A stretch of DNA of 64,000 nt from Pseudoduganella lutea (GTDB lineage: Bacteria > Pseudomonadota > Gammaproteobacteria > Burkholderiales > Burkholderiaceae_D). A program made the translations under genes and the position numbers. The stretch covers positions 2,914,001 to 2,978,000 of the forward strand of contig NZ_CP035913.1 in the NCBI RefSeq assembly GCF_004209755.1, written 5' to 3'. Under the pieces are notes generated by a model. The model had not been told where the DNA came from. It ran no database searches and worked only from the letters and a program-made list of their open reading frames with translations. Below, in pieces: positions 17,074 through 25,515 of the stretch. Position 1 is the first letter of the stretch. Every line of letters begins with the position of its first letter.

Positions 17074-17110
17074 CGTGTCCGAAAATGGGGTTGACCCCAA
17101 GGTGGACACG
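17074..17110. repeat. Palindromic intergenic repeat, GTGTCC/GGACAC type, copy 4, inverted
   Basis: Arms CGTGTCC (17074-17080) and GGACACG (17104-17110) with the interior dyad GGGGTtgACCCC. It is in the opposite orientation to copy 3 and 22 bp from it, repeating the inverted-pair arrangement of copies 1 and 2. Confidence 0.8.
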
Positions 17111-17265
17111 ACCTCTGCCATTGCCGCGGTTGCGATCGGCCGGCTTTCCGGTGGACATGGCCTGCATGCCATGTCCGCTACGCAGGCGCGAAGCATGCTT
17201 CGCGAAACCCCTTCTCCGCTTTATGCGAGAATTGGCGCCTTCACATTCGAGCAACGTTATCGACA

Positions 17266-17739
17266 ATGAATTCGCCGAAATCACGCACCATCCTCCTGTC
17301 CACTGCCGCCGTGTGCCTGTTGCTGGTCGCCGTGGCGCTGTACCTGCAGCACGTGCAGGACATGCTGCCCTGCCCCATGTGCGTGATCCAGCGCTACCTG
17401 TTCCTGGCCGTGGCCATCGGCTGCCTGATCGGCGCCTTCGGGCGCAAGCCGAAGATCGGGGCGGCGCTCGGGCTGGCTGCGGCGATCGGCGGGCTGGGTG
17501 TCGTCGGCAAGCACCTGTATGTGCTGGCCAACCCCGGCTTTTCGTGCGGCATCGACCCGATGACGACCATGCTCAACAAGATTCCCACCGCCACCTACCT
17601 GCCATGGCTGTTCGAGGCGGATGGCCTGTGCACGAAGGCCGAAATGTTCCTCGGCCTGTCGGTGCCGCAGTGGTCCGCCGTCTGGTTTGCGATCCTGACG
17701 GCGACGATGATCTGGGTGCTCGTGCGCCGCACGGCATGA
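17266..17739 (+). CDS. dsbB: Disulfide bond formation protein B
   Basis: A 157-residue inner-membrane protein with four hydrophobic segments (about 8-30, 43-60, 68-86 and 138-155). It reoxidises DsbA and passes electrons to quinone. The four catalytic cysteines are present: the CPMC pair in MLPCPMCVIQRY after the first membrane segment, and Cys in GFSCGIDPM and DGLCTKAEM in the second periplasmic loop. Its TGA overlaps the prmC ATG (ATGA), so the two are translationally coupled. Presence of dsbB inside the hemA-prfA-prmC block is unusual. Confidence 0.93.
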   Translation: MNSPKSRTILLSTAAVCLLLVAVALYLQHVQDMLPCPMCVIQRYLFLAVAIGCLIGAFGRKPKIGAALGLAAAIGGLGVVGKHLYVLANPGFSCGIDPMTTMLNKIPTATYLPWLFEADGLCTKAEMFLGLSVPQWSAVWFAILTATMIWVLVRRTA

Positions 17740-18572
17740 GCATGCCCGTCGCCCCCGGCACCACGCTGGCCGCGCTGCAGCGCATGCCGCTGCTCGACCC
17801 GGTCGACCAGCGCATCCTCGTGTGCCACGCGCTGGGCATCTCCCGCACGGCACTGATCACGCAGTCCGACCGCGCCCTCACCGAGGACGAAGCGGCCCGC
17901 ATCTCCGCCCTGCTGCAGCGCCGGCTCGACGGCGAACCGGTCGCCTACCTCGTCGGCAAGCGCGAGTTCTACGGGCTCGACTTCGTGGTGGGCCCCGGTG
18001 TGCTGATCCCGCGCCCCGAAACGGAACTGCTGGTGGAACTTGCACTGGAGCGCCTGCCGCCACGTGGCCGCGTGCTGGACATGGGAACCGGCAGCTGCGC
18101 GATCGCCGTCGCCATCGCCCATGCGCGGCCCGATGCGCACGTGACGGCGCTCGACGTCAGCCATGATGCGCTCGCCATTGCGCGCCGCAATGCGGAGTTG
18201 AACAGCGTCACGGTGCGCTGCCTGCACAGCGACTGGTTTACCGCCATCGCCGGCGAAACGTTTGACCTGATCGTCTCCAATCCCCCCTACATCGCGGCAG
18301 GCGACCGCCACTTGTCCGAGGGGGACCTGCGCTTCGAACCCGCCGGCGCCCTGACCGACCATGCCGATGGCTTGTCCGCGTTGCGCGCCATCGTCGCCGG
18401 CGCGCCGTCACACCTGGCGCCACAGGGCTGGCTGCTGATGGAGCATGGCTACGACCAGTCCGCCGCCGTGCAAGCCTTGCTGGCCGCCCGAAGTTACACC
18501 GCCGTGCAAAGCTGGCACGACCTGGCCGGCATCGCCCGCGTCACGGGCGGCCGCCGCGAGAGTCAAGGTTAG
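17736..18572 (+). CDS. prmC: Peptide chain release factor N5-glutamine methyltransferase
   Basis: A 278-residue SAM-dependent methyltransferase that methylates the glutamine of the GGQ motif of release factors, including the product of prfA just upstream. The N-terminal helical domain is followed by the Rossmann motif VLDMGTGSCAIAVA and the catalytic NPPY motif at 182-185. The start chosen is the ATG overlapping the dsbB stop; an ATG two codons later is also possible. It is formerly known as hemK. Confidence 0.95.
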   Translation: MSMPVAPGTTLAALQRMPLLDPVDQRILVCHALGISRTALITQSDRALTEDEAARISALLQRRLDGEPVAYLVGKREFYGLDFVVGPGVLIPRPETELLVELALERLPPRGRVLDMGTGSCAIAVAIAHARPDAHVTALDVSHDALAIARRNAELNSVTVRCLHSDWFTAIAGETFDLIVSNPPYIAAGDRHLSEGDLRFEPAGALTDHADGLSALRAIVAGAPSHLAPQGWLLMEHGYDQSAAVQALLAARSYTAVQSWHDLAGIARVTGGRRESQG

Positions 18573-18725
18573 CCAGCGCCCCGAACCGCCCGGATCGCTT
18601 TGCTAGAATCCCCGATCAGGCCCGTTCTTCGCCGATCGGGCACTTTCAAGCGCCAGCGTACGCGTTTTTGCAATTTCGGTTACTCTCGCAGCAATTTTGG
18701 TCTGATGCACAGAAAGGAAAGCCAA

Positions 18726-20321
18726 TTGTCCAATCTACTGACGCGCCGCCTGGCCCTGCTCGCCGAGGATCGGCACCGCGACGTGCTGCGGGGCGGCTTG
18801 CGAGGCATCGAACGGGAAACGCTGCGGGTGCAGCCGGACGGCCACCTGGCGCGCACGCCGCACCCGGCCGGTTGGGGTTCGGCCCTGACGCATCCCGAGA
18901 TCACCACGGATTACGCGGAAACGCTGGCCGAGTTCATCACGCCGGCCGAAAACGACATCGCCACCACGCTGGAAAAGCTGGACGGCATCCACCGCTTCGC
19001 CTACAGCAAGCTTGGCGACGAGTTGCTGTGGAGCGAATCGATGCCCTGCCAGCTGCCGCCCGAACAGGATATCCAGATCGCCTGGTATGGCAAATCGAAT
19101 CTGGGCATGCTCAAGCACGTGTACCGCCGCGGCCTGGCGCTGCGCTACGGCAAGGCCATGCAATGCATCGCCGGCATCCACTACAACTATTCGCTCGATG
19201 AACGCCTGTGGCGGCTCCTCGCGGAGAACGAGCCTGCCGGCAAGCCGCTGACACCGGTGGCCTACCAGTCGGAAGCCTACCTGTCGCTGATCCGCAATTT
19301 CCGCCGCAACAGCTGGCTGCTGATGTACCTGTTCGGCACGTCGCCCGCGCTGAACAGCAGCTTCCTGCGCGGCCGTCCGCACAAGCTGGAAACGCTGTCG
19401 GCGGACACGCTGTACCTGCCCCACGCCACCAGCCTGCGCATGAGCGACCTGGGCTACCAGAACGATGCGCAATCGGGACTGAGCCCGCACGAAAACAGCC
19501 TGGACAGCTACGTGGCCACGCTGACCCGCGCGGTCAACCAGCCCTATGAGCCCTACCAGAAGATCGGCACCCGCGATGCGAACGGCGAGTGGCAGCAACT
19601 GTCCACCAACGTCATCCAGATCGAGAACGAGTACTACTCCACGATCCGGCCAAAGCGCGTGATCCGCACCGGCGAGCGGCCGATCCAGGCCCTGTGCAAC
19701 CGGGGCGTGCAGTACATCGAAGTGCGTTGCCTGGACGTGGATCCATTCGAGCCGGTTGGCGTGAGCCTGACCACCGGCCGCTTCCTCGATGCGTTCCTGC
19801 TGTATTGCGCACTCGAGGAAAGCCCGCCGATCTCGGAAGAACAGGGCGATATCCTGGCGCGCAACTTCGCGCGCACGGTGAAGGAAGGCCGCCGCCCGGG
19901 ACTGACGCTGACGCGCGACGGCCAGGAAATCGCGCTGCGAGCCTGGGGCGAGGACCTGATCGAACGGATTCGTCCCGCGGCCGAACTGCTCGACGCGCTG
20001 CGCGGCGATACCCAGCACGTGGATGCGCTGGCGCAGCAGGCCCCCAAGCTGGCCGATCCGGACCGCACGCCATCGGCCGCCGTGCTGCGCGAACTGGCCC
20101 GGCACGGCAATTCATTTGCCGCGTTCGGCCTCGCGCAGAGCGAAAAGCACGCAGCCTATTTCCGCGCCCAACCGCCCACGGCGGAGCAGGAAGCGCACTT
20201 CAGCGCGCTGGCGCGAACGTCCGTGGCCGAGCAGGCGGAACTGGAGCGCACGCAGACCGGCAGCTTCGACGACTACGTGAAAGCCTACCGCGCCAGCAAC
20301 CTGTGCCCGAACCACGCATGA
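18726..20321 (+). CDS. gshA: Glutamate-cysteine ligase, gammaproteobacterial (E. coli GshA) type
   Basis: A 531-residue enzyme that joins glutamate and cysteine, the first step of glutathione synthesis. Conserved stretches include GIERETLRV near the start, [21 protein letters not shown] and [10 protein letters not shown], all characteristic of the E. coli-type family (about 518 residues). The start is probably TTG at 18726 ([15 protein letters not shown]), because AGGA lies 7 nt upstream, whereas the in-frame ATG at 18705 has no ribosome binding site. The next gene begins 28 bp downstream. Confidence 0.92.
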   Translation: MSNLLTRRLALLAEDRHRDVLRGGLRGIERETLRVQPDGHLARTPHPAGWGSALTHPEITTDYAETLAEFITPAENDIATTLEKLDGIHRFAYSKLGDELLWSESMPCQLPPEQDIQIAWYGKSNLGMLKHVYRRGLALRYGKAMQCIAGIHYNYSLDERLWRLLAENEPAGKPLTPVAYQSEAYLSLIRNFRRNSWLLMYLFGTSPALNSSFLRGRPHKLETLSADTLYLPHATSLRMSDLGYQNDAQSGLSPHENSLDSYVATLTRAVNQPYEPYQKIGTRDANGEWQQLSTNVIQIENEYYSTIRPKRVIRTGERPIQALCNRGVQYIEVRCLDVDPFEPVGVSLTTGRFLDAFLLYCALEESPPISEEQGDILARNFARTVKEGRRPGLTLTRDGQEIALRAWGEDLIERIRPAAELLDALRGDTQHVDALAQQAPKLADPDRTPSAAVLRELARHGNSFAAFGLAQSEKHAAYFRAQPPTAEQEAHFSALARTSVAEQAELERTQTGSFDDYVKAYRASNLCPNHA

Positions 20322-20348
20322 CGCCGCAGTCCCTCCTCCTTCACTGGC

Positions 20349-21392
20349 GTGCTGACCTTCTTTAACGAACAGCACGGCCAGTTGCGGCCCCGGCACGAAC
20401 TCGTGCAGGGGCACCCCATTCCCGGGCGCGATACGCTTGACCGCATCGACGGCATCCTCGCCGAACTGGGAAGACGCGGCCTCGGTCGCATCGTCACCCC
20501 GCACGGTGTGCCGCTGATGTCGCTCGAACGCGTGCACACGCCCCGCTACCTGCATTTCCTGCGCACCGCCTGGAGCGAGTGGAGTGCCCAGTCCCCCGCG
20601 CATGCCGGCCGGGATGCCTTTGCGTCGCAGTGGCCAGTGCGCACCTTGCGCGCCGACATCGAGCCCGACGATTTCGGCGCCCGCCTCGGCCTGTACTCGA
20701 TCGATACCACCACGCCGATTACCGCCGGCACGTGGGTGGCCGCGAAGACGGGTGCGGATTGCGCCGTCAACGCGGCCCATGCGCTGCGCGTGGGCGAGCG
20801 CGGCAGCTTCGCGCTGACGCGGCCACCCGGCCACCATGCCGGCGCCGATTTCCTGGGCGGTGGCTGCTACCTGAACAATGCCGCACTGGCGGCGCGGCAC
20901 CTGCTCGACGATGGCATGCAGCGCGTGGCCGTGCTCGATGTCGATTACCACCATGGCAGCGGCACCCAGGGCATCTTCTATGACCGGGCGGACGTGCTAT
21001 GCCTGTCAATCCATGCCGAGCCGCGCCATGCCTACCCGTTCTACAGCGGGCATGCCGATGAAACGGGCAACGGCCCCGGCCTCGGCTACAACGTCAATCT
21101 GCCGCTGCCGGTCGGTACCACGTCGCAGGCGTGGTTTACTGCGCTGGAAACGGCCTGCGTGCGCCTGTCGATGTACCGGCCCGAAGCGCTCGTCATCGCG
21201 CTCGGCGGCAATACGTTCGGTGGCGAGCCCCATGGCGGCTTCGGCCTGGTGGGCGGCGACTACCTGCGCCTGGGCGAACGGCTGGCATGGCTGAACCTGC
21301 CGACCTGCTTCGTGTTCGAAGGCGGCAGCCCGCTGCGCGAGCTGGGGGTCAATGTCGTCAACGTGCTCGAGGGGTTCGAGACGGCCCTGTGA
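20349..21392 (+). CDS. Histone deacetylase family protein (acetylpolyamine amidohydrolase-like)
   Basis: A 347-residue zinc-dependent deacetylase of the HDAC/AcuC/AphA superfamily. Visible are the twin histidine motif RPPGHHAG, the GGGCYLNNAALAA segment, the metal-binding DVDYHHGSGTQ and the late GGDYLRLGERL region. In bacteria such enzymes deacetylate small molecules such as acetylpolyamines, or proteins; the substrate is not predictable here. The start is GTG at 20349. It follows gshA closely and may be in its transcript. Confidence 0.87.
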   Translation: MLTFFNEQHGQLRPRHELVQGHPIPGRDTLDRIDGILAELGRRGLGRIVTPHGVPLMSLERVHTPRYLHFLRTAWSEWSAQSPAHAGRDAFASQWPVRTLRADIEPDDFGARLGLYSIDTTTPITAGTWVAAKTGADCAVNAAHALRVGERGSFALTRPPGHHAGADFLGGGCYLNNAALAARHLLDDGMQRVAVLDVDYHHGSGTQGIFYDRADVLCLSIHAEPRHAYPFYSGHADETGNGPGLGYNVNLPLPVGTTSQAWFTALETACVRLSMYRPEALVIALGGNTFGGEPHGGFGLVGGDYLRLGERLAWLNLPTCFVFEGGSPLRELGVNVVNVLEGFETAL

Positions 21393-21435
21393 AGTATCGG
21401 CAGTCATGACCGGCATCGTTAAAATATCGCTTGCA

Positions 21436-21542
21436 ATTGAATCGCACGCTATGTATAGTAGGCACATGGATGACGCGAACAGCGTCCCAGGCAGCACCTA
21501 AACACTCATGGCGTGCCATAAAAATAGTGCGCTATTGAATCG
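21436..21542 (+). promoter_or_regulatory. ohr upstream region with two ATTGAATCG elements
   Basis: The nonamer ATTGAATCG occurs at 21436-21444 (within TTGCAATTGAATCG) and again at 21534-21542, 98 bp apart, in the 179-bp region before ohr. OhrR operators are AT-rich and often contain CAATTG-like cores, so these may be regulator half-sites. No ohrR gene is in the window, so this is only suggestive. Confidence 0.25.
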
Positions 21543-21571
21543 AAAATTACCCAACTGAAAGGAACTGCATC

Positions 21572-21997
21572 ATGTCGATCGAAAAAGTCCTGTACCGCGC
21601 GAATGCCAAATCCACCGGTGGCCGTGAAGGCCGTTCCGTTTCCAGCGATGGCGTGCTGGACGTCAAACTGACCACGCCGAAAGAACTGGGCGGCAATGGC
21701 GCGGAAGGCACGAACCCGGAACAGCTGTTCGCTGCCGGCTACTCGGCGTGCTTCCTCGGCGCGATGAAATTCGTTGGCGGCCGCGACAAGATCGCCGTGC
21801 CGGCGGACACGTCGATCGACGCCAGCGTCGGCATCGGCCCGATCCCGACCGGCTTCGGCATCGAAGTGGAACTGAAGATCTCGCTGCCAGGCCTGGACCG
21901 CGAAACGGCCGACAAACTGGTGCAGGCCGCGCACATCGTCTGCCCGTACTCGAACGCCACCCGCGGCAACATCGACGTCACCCTGACGATCGTCTAA
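21572..21997 (+). CDS. ohr: Organic hydroperoxide resistance protein
   Basis: A 141-residue thiol peroxidase of the Ohr subgroup of OsmC/Ohr proteins, which reduces organic hydroperoxides to alcohols. The catalytic pair is Cys60 in [10 protein letters not shown] and Cys124 in [13 protein letters not shown]; Arg20 and Glu50, which polarise the peroxidatic thiol, are also present. The length is typical. A good AAAGGAA ribosome binding site precedes the ATG. It is monocistronic. Confidence 0.95.
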   Translation: MSIEKVLYRANAKSTGGREGRSVSSDGVLDVKLTTPKELGGNGAEGTNPEQLFAAGYSACFLGAMKFVGGRDKIAVPADTSIDASVGIGPIPTGFGIEVELKISLPGLDRETADKLVQAAHIVCPYSNATRGNIDVTLTIV

Positions 21998-22066
21998 ATA
22001 GTTGGGCCGCTCCGGCCGCTGTCCTACAATGCCCTCTTTTACGCAACATCAAAGCGGGGCATTGAA

Positions 22067-22519
22067 ATGATTGAATGGCAGTGGCTGGAGTTTGAAAGTA
22101 TTCCCCGCAGTGACCTGTACGAAGTGCTGCGCCAGCGCCAGGAAGTGTTCGTGCTGGAGCAGACCTGCCTGTATCCCGACCTGGACGGCCACGACGAAGC
22201 CGCCCACCACCTGATGGCCTGGCAAACGATCGACGGCACGCGCCGCCTGGTCGCCTACCTGCGCTGCCTCGCCCCCGGCGCCAAGTACACCGAAATGTCC
22301 CTGGGCCGCATCCTCACCCCCGCCATCGCTCGCGGCACCGGCATCGGCCGGCAGCTCGTCGCCGAAGGCATCCGCCGCGCCGAACAGCAGCATCCCGGCC
22401 ACCGCATCCGCATCGGCGCCCAGCAGCGCCTGGAACAGTTCTACCAGGGCTTCGGCTTCACCACCATCAGCGCCCCATACGACGAAGACGGCATCCCGCA
22501 CATCGACATGCTCCGCTAA
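22067..22519 (+). CDS. elaA: ElaA-type GNAT N-acetyltransferase
   Basis: A 150-residue GNAT protein of the ElaA subfamily. The characteristic start is visible: YEVLRQRQEVFVLEQTCLYP followed by DLDGHDEAAHHLMAW. The acetyl-CoA-binding loop is GRILTPAIARGTGIGRQL, and FYQGFGF lies near the end. ElaA substrates are unknown. The gene is convergent with the histidine kinase; the 143 bp between them are filled by palindromic repeats. Confidence 0.9.
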   Translation: MIEWQWLEFESIPRSDLYEVLRQRQEVFVLEQTCLYPDLDGHDEAAHHLMAWQTIDGTRRLVAYLRCLAPGAKYTEMSLGRILTPAIARGTGIGRQLVAEGIRRAEQQHPGHRIRIGAQQRLEQFYQGFGFTTISAPYDEDGIPHIDMLR

Positions 22520-22530
22520 AACATTTCCCA

Positions 22531-22592
22531 AAACCGGGGTCAGACCCCAATTCCAGGAAATATTGCCGAAATTCGGGGTCAGACCCCGGTTT
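22531..22592. repeat. Pair of GGGGTCAGACCCC palindromes in inverted arrangement
   Basis: The near-palindrome GGGGTCAGACCCC occurs at 22536-22548 and again at 22575-22587. The flanks AAACC (22531) and GGTTT (ending 22592) are inverted, so the whole 62 bp can fold as one long stem or as two separate hairpins. It begins 12 bp after the elaA stop. Confidence 0.8.
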
Positions 22593-22607
22593 CACGGGCT
22601 CACAAAA

Positions 22608-22636
22608 GGGACAGTCCCTCCGGGCGGGACAGTCCC
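22608..22636. repeat. Direct pair of GGGACAGTCCC palindromes
   Basis: GGGACAGTCCC occurs at 22608-22618 and 22626-22636, with TCCGGGC between them. Each copy is itself a dyad. Together with the preceding repeat it fills the space between two convergent genes and could end transcription from both sides. Confidence 0.75.
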
Positions 22637-22662
22637 CAAGTTTTTTACAACACTTTTTGTTG

Positions 22663-23886
22663 TCAAAAGCTGACGATGAAGCGGGCGCCGCTGCTGACCG
22701 AGCGGGCGTAGCGGACGGTGCCGCCGTTGCCGTGCACGAGTTGCCGCACCATCGCGAGGCCGATGCCGCGGCCCTGCTTTTTCGTGGAGAAGAAGGGTGT
22801 GAAGATGTGCGGGGCGAGGTCGACGGGCACGCCGGCGCCATTGTCGGCGACTTCAATGCGCAGCCGGCCGCCCCGCCCCAGCCGCGCGGTGATGGCGGCG
22901 CGCGGCGAGGCCACCTGCGCCGTCGCCTCGGCGGCATTCTTCAGCAGGTTGATCAGCGCCTGTTCCAGCTGGCCCGGGTCGACCATCACTTCCAGGGAAG
23001 CCGGTTCGACGGAGAATTCGGCGCTGCCGCCCCGGGCCTGCCATTGCGGCCCCACGAGCGCCGCCAGCCGCGCGAACAGCCGCCCGAGATGTACCCGTTC
23101 GGGCTGCGCCTGCGGCAGCGTGGACAGGCTGCGGTAGCTCGACACGAAGTCGACAAGGCTGGCGGCCCGCCGGGCGATCGCGTCGAGCGCGGTGGACAGG
23201 TCTTCGGCGGCATCCGCCGGCATGTCCGCGGACAGCTCGCCCAGCAGGTCGTGCGCGGTGCGCGACAGCGAAGCGACCGGCGTCAGCGAATTCATGATCT
23301 CGTGCGTCAGCACGTGCACCAGCTGGCGCCAGGCGTTCAGCGCTTCGGCCTCCAGCTGGCTCTCGACCGGCATCAGCGCCGCCAGCCGGCCCCCTTCTCC
23401 CTGCACCGTGAGCGTGGAGACGGCCACCATTGCCCGCTCCAGTCCCCGCTCCGTGTCGAAGCTGACCAGCGTGCGCTCGTCCGCAGGCTGCGCGGCAAGC
23501 AGCGCATACAGTGCCGCCGGTTCGCTGGCCCGTCCGGGCGCCACGAGCCGGCGGGCATTGGCGTTGACCGGTGCCACGGCCCCCGGGCCGGACAAGCCGT
23601 CGACGCGAAACAGCGCGATCGGCGCATGTTCGAGCCGTGCCTCCAGCGCCAGCACCGATGCCGTTGCCGGCCAGCCGGTCGATGCCACCGGCATTTCAGG
23701 CCGCGCCACCGGCAGCCGCAGCTTGCCCAGGCAGCCCCACAGCAGCGCTCCGGCCGCCACGGTGCCCAGCCCGCACACCACCAGCAGGCGCGGCGACTCC
23801 GTCACCGACACGGCACAGGCCCCGAGCGCGGCCAGCCCGGCGGCGGCGACGATGACACCTGCCCGCAGGCCCCGCTCAGATGCCAT
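22663..23886 (-). CDS. Membrane-bound sensor histidine kinase paired with a sigma-54 activator
   Basis: A 407-residue kinase. Two transmembrane segments lie at about 5-25 and 32-50 with almost no periplasmic loop, so the signal may be sensed in the membrane. A PAS-like domain follows (about 75-165), then the HisKA region with phospho-acceptor His in LVHVLTHEIMNSLTP, an N-box (LINLLKNAAEA), ADNGAGVP and the GRGIGLAMVRQL loop. Its ATG overlaps the end of the upstream response regulator gene by 11 bp, so the two are co-translated. The likely target is the divergent exporter operon. Confidence 0.9.
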   Translation of the reverse strand: MASERGLRAGVIVAAAGLAALGACAVSVTESPRLLVVCGLGTVAAGALLWGCLGKLRLPVARPEMPVASTGWPATASVLALEARLEHAPIALFRVDGLSGPGAVAPVNANARRLVAPGRASEPAALYALLAAQPADERTLVSFDTERGLERAMVAVSTLTVQGEGGRLAALMPVESQLEAEALNAWRQLVHVLTHEIMNSLTPVASLSRTAHDLLGELSADMPADAAEDLSTALDAIARRAASLVDFVSSYRSLSTLPQAQPERVHLGRLFARLAALVGPQWQARGGSAEFSVEPASLEVMVDPGQLEQALINLLKNAAEATAQVASPRAAITARLGRGGRLRIEVADNGAGVPVDLAPHIFTPFFSTKKQGRGIGLAMVRQLVHGNGGTVRYARSVSSGARFIVSF

Positions 23887-25246
23887 GCTTGTCCAGCTTG
23901 CGGTACAGCGCCGCGCGCGACACGCCCAGCATGCGCGCGGCGTGGCTGATATTGCCCTGCGCCTGGGCCAGCGCGGCGGCGATCGCCTCCCGCTCCAGCG
24001 ACGACAGCGTGGCTTCCTCGCGCAGCGCATGGGCCGCCATGCCGGGCGCCGCCATCGGCGCCAGCGCGGCTACCGCGGCACCCGCAGCCAGGCCGAAATC
24101 CTCGAACCGGTAATCGGCATGCGCGCCGAGGATCACAGCCCGTTCGCAGGCATGCCGCAGCGCCCGCACATTGCCCGGCCACGGATGCATGCACAGCGCA
24201 TCCAGCGCGGCCGGTGCGATGGCGCGCCCCGGCCGGCCGTACTGCGCCTCGTACATGGCGAGGTAATGCCGCGCCAGCTGCGGCACGTCGTCGCGGCGCT
24301 CGCGCAGCGGCGGCACGCGCACCACGATCGTGTTCAGGCGGAACAGCAGGTCGGCACGGAACACCGACGGATCGAACAGCCGCGCCTCGTCGAGGTTCGT
24401 GGCGCTGACGATGCGCACGTCCACGCTTTCGGGCCGGTCGGCGCCGACCGGCGTCACCTCGCGCCGCTCGAGCACCGTCAACAGCTTGGCCTGCGCGGCC
24501 AGTGGCATGTTGCCAACCTCGTCGAGGAACAGCGTGCCGCCGCGCGCCGCCTGGAAGCGCCCCGCGCGGTCGGCCTTCGCATCGGTGAACGACCCCTTGC
24601 GATGGCCGAACAATTCACTTTCAAACGTGGATTCAGGCAGCGCGCCCATGTCCACGGAAAGGAAGGTGCCGGCGGCGCGGCGCGACTGCGCGTGCAGGGC
24701 CCGCGCCACCAGTTCCTTGCCTACGCCGTTTTCGCCCAGCACCATCACATTGGCCTGTGTCGGCGCCACGCCGGCGATCATCGCGCGCACGGCCTGCATC
24801 GGCGCGGAATCGCCCATCAGCGCGGATGCGCCGCGCAGCATCGCCTCGGCCGCCGGCCGGCGCCGCGCCAGCGCGGCATCGACAGCGGAGACGAGCCGCG
24901 CGTTGTCCCACGGCTTGGTGATGAAATCGGCCGCGCCGCGCTTCAGTGCCTCCACCGCCAGCGGCACGTCGGCATAGGCGGTAAGCGCGATGATCGCTGG
25001 CGGCTGCGGCTGGCGGCGCAGCATGTCCAGCGCCGCCAGGCCTTCGGCGCCATCGGTGCGGCCCGGCGTGAAATTGAAGTCCAGCAGCACGACATCGGGA
25101 ACACCACGGGCCAGCTCCCCTTCGAGCTGCGCCGGGTCGTGCAGCACCGCCACGTCGCCATGGCGGCGCCGCAGCAGCATGCGCGCCGCATAGGCCACGT
25201 CGGCATCGTCGTCGAGGATCAGGATGCGGGCGGTGGTATCTGGCAT
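23876..25246 (-). CDS. Sigma-54-dependent response regulator (NtrC family)
   Basis: A 456-residue activator. The receiver domain (1-125) has Asp12-14, phospho-acceptor Asp56 and Lys111. The AAA+ domain (about 140-370) has Walker A GENGVGKE (171-178) and Walker B LFLDE (239-243). The sigma-54 contact loop is GSFTDA (218-223) instead of the canonical GAFTGA, though the key Phe-Thr pair is kept. A Fis-type HTH ends the protein (ISHAARMLGVSRAALYRKL). The ATG at 25246 is chosen because upstream codons are a Pro-rich run of noise. The gene is divergent from the exporter operon, whose promoter is of the sigma-54 type. Confidence 0.92.
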   Translation of the reverse strand: MPDTTARILILDDDADVAYAARMLLRRRHGDVAVLHDPAQLEGELARGVPDVVLLDFNFTPGRTDGAEGLAALDMLRRQPQPPAIIALTAYADVPLAVEALKRGAADFITKPWDNARLVSAVDAALARRRPAAEAMLRGASALMGDSAPMQAVRAMIAGVAPTQANVMVLGENGVGKELVARALHAQSRRAAGTFLSVDMGALPESTFESELFGHRKGSFTDAKADRAGRFQAARGGTLFLDEVGNMPLAAQAKLLTVLERREVTPVGADRPESVDVRIVSATNLDEARLFDPSVFRADLLFRLNTIVVRVPPLRERRDDVPQLARHYLAMYEAQYGRPGRAIAPAALDALCMHPWPGNVRALRHACERAVILGAHADYRFEDFGLAAGAAVAALAPMAAPGMAAHALREEATLSSLEREAIAAALAQAQGNISHAARMLGVSRAALYRKLDKHGI

Positions 25247-25340
25247 GGGGGTGGGCACGGGATCGGGTATGGAATCGGGCACTGCGAGAGGACTCGGGCA
25301 CGGTTGGGATCGGGGCATTCTAGCAGCAGCATTCGCTCCG

Positions 25341-25397
25341 CGGACAGGGGTTTCGCGACCTGTCCGGAAGCGGACACCCCACCCTGTCCGCTTCCGG
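25341..25397 (+). promoter_or_regulatory. Two adjacent CGGACA/TGTCCG dyads, probable activator sites
   Basis: Dyad 1 is CGGACAGG (25341-25348), a 10-bp gap and CCTGTCCG (25359-25366). Dyad 2 is a perfect 13-bp inverted repeat, CCGGAAGCGGACA (25364-25376) and TGTCCGCTTCCGG (25385-25397), with an 8-bp gap. Their centres are about 114 and 87 bp upstream of the predicted sigma-54 start site, the usual distance for enhancer sites of NtrC-type activators. Confidence 0.65.
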
Positions 25398-25440
25398 CCA
25401 GCCCCCCGCGCATCGGGCCGGAACTGCGTTGAAACCGCCC

Positions 25441-25456
25441 TGGCACATGCCTTGCA
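25441..25456 (+). promoter_or_regulatory. Sigma-54 (-24/-12) promoter of the exporter operon
   Basis: TGGCAC-N5-TTGCA matches the sigma-54 consensus, with the GG (25442-25443) and GC (25454-25455) doublets exactly 12 bp apart. Predicted transcription starts near 25467. The divergent gene upstream encodes a sigma-54 activator, and paired dyads lie between. Confidence 0.8.
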
Positions 25457-25515
25457 GTGGAACGGACATGCCCATCACGAATCTCCCCAACAACAAGCCA
25501 GCCAGCGGTGCGGCC

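Noticed and set aside
25429..25515. Earlier starts of the HlyD gene (25429, 25447, 25468)
   Set aside because: The first two lie within or before the -24/-12 promoter, and the third coincides with the predicted transcription start, so they are unlikely to be used.
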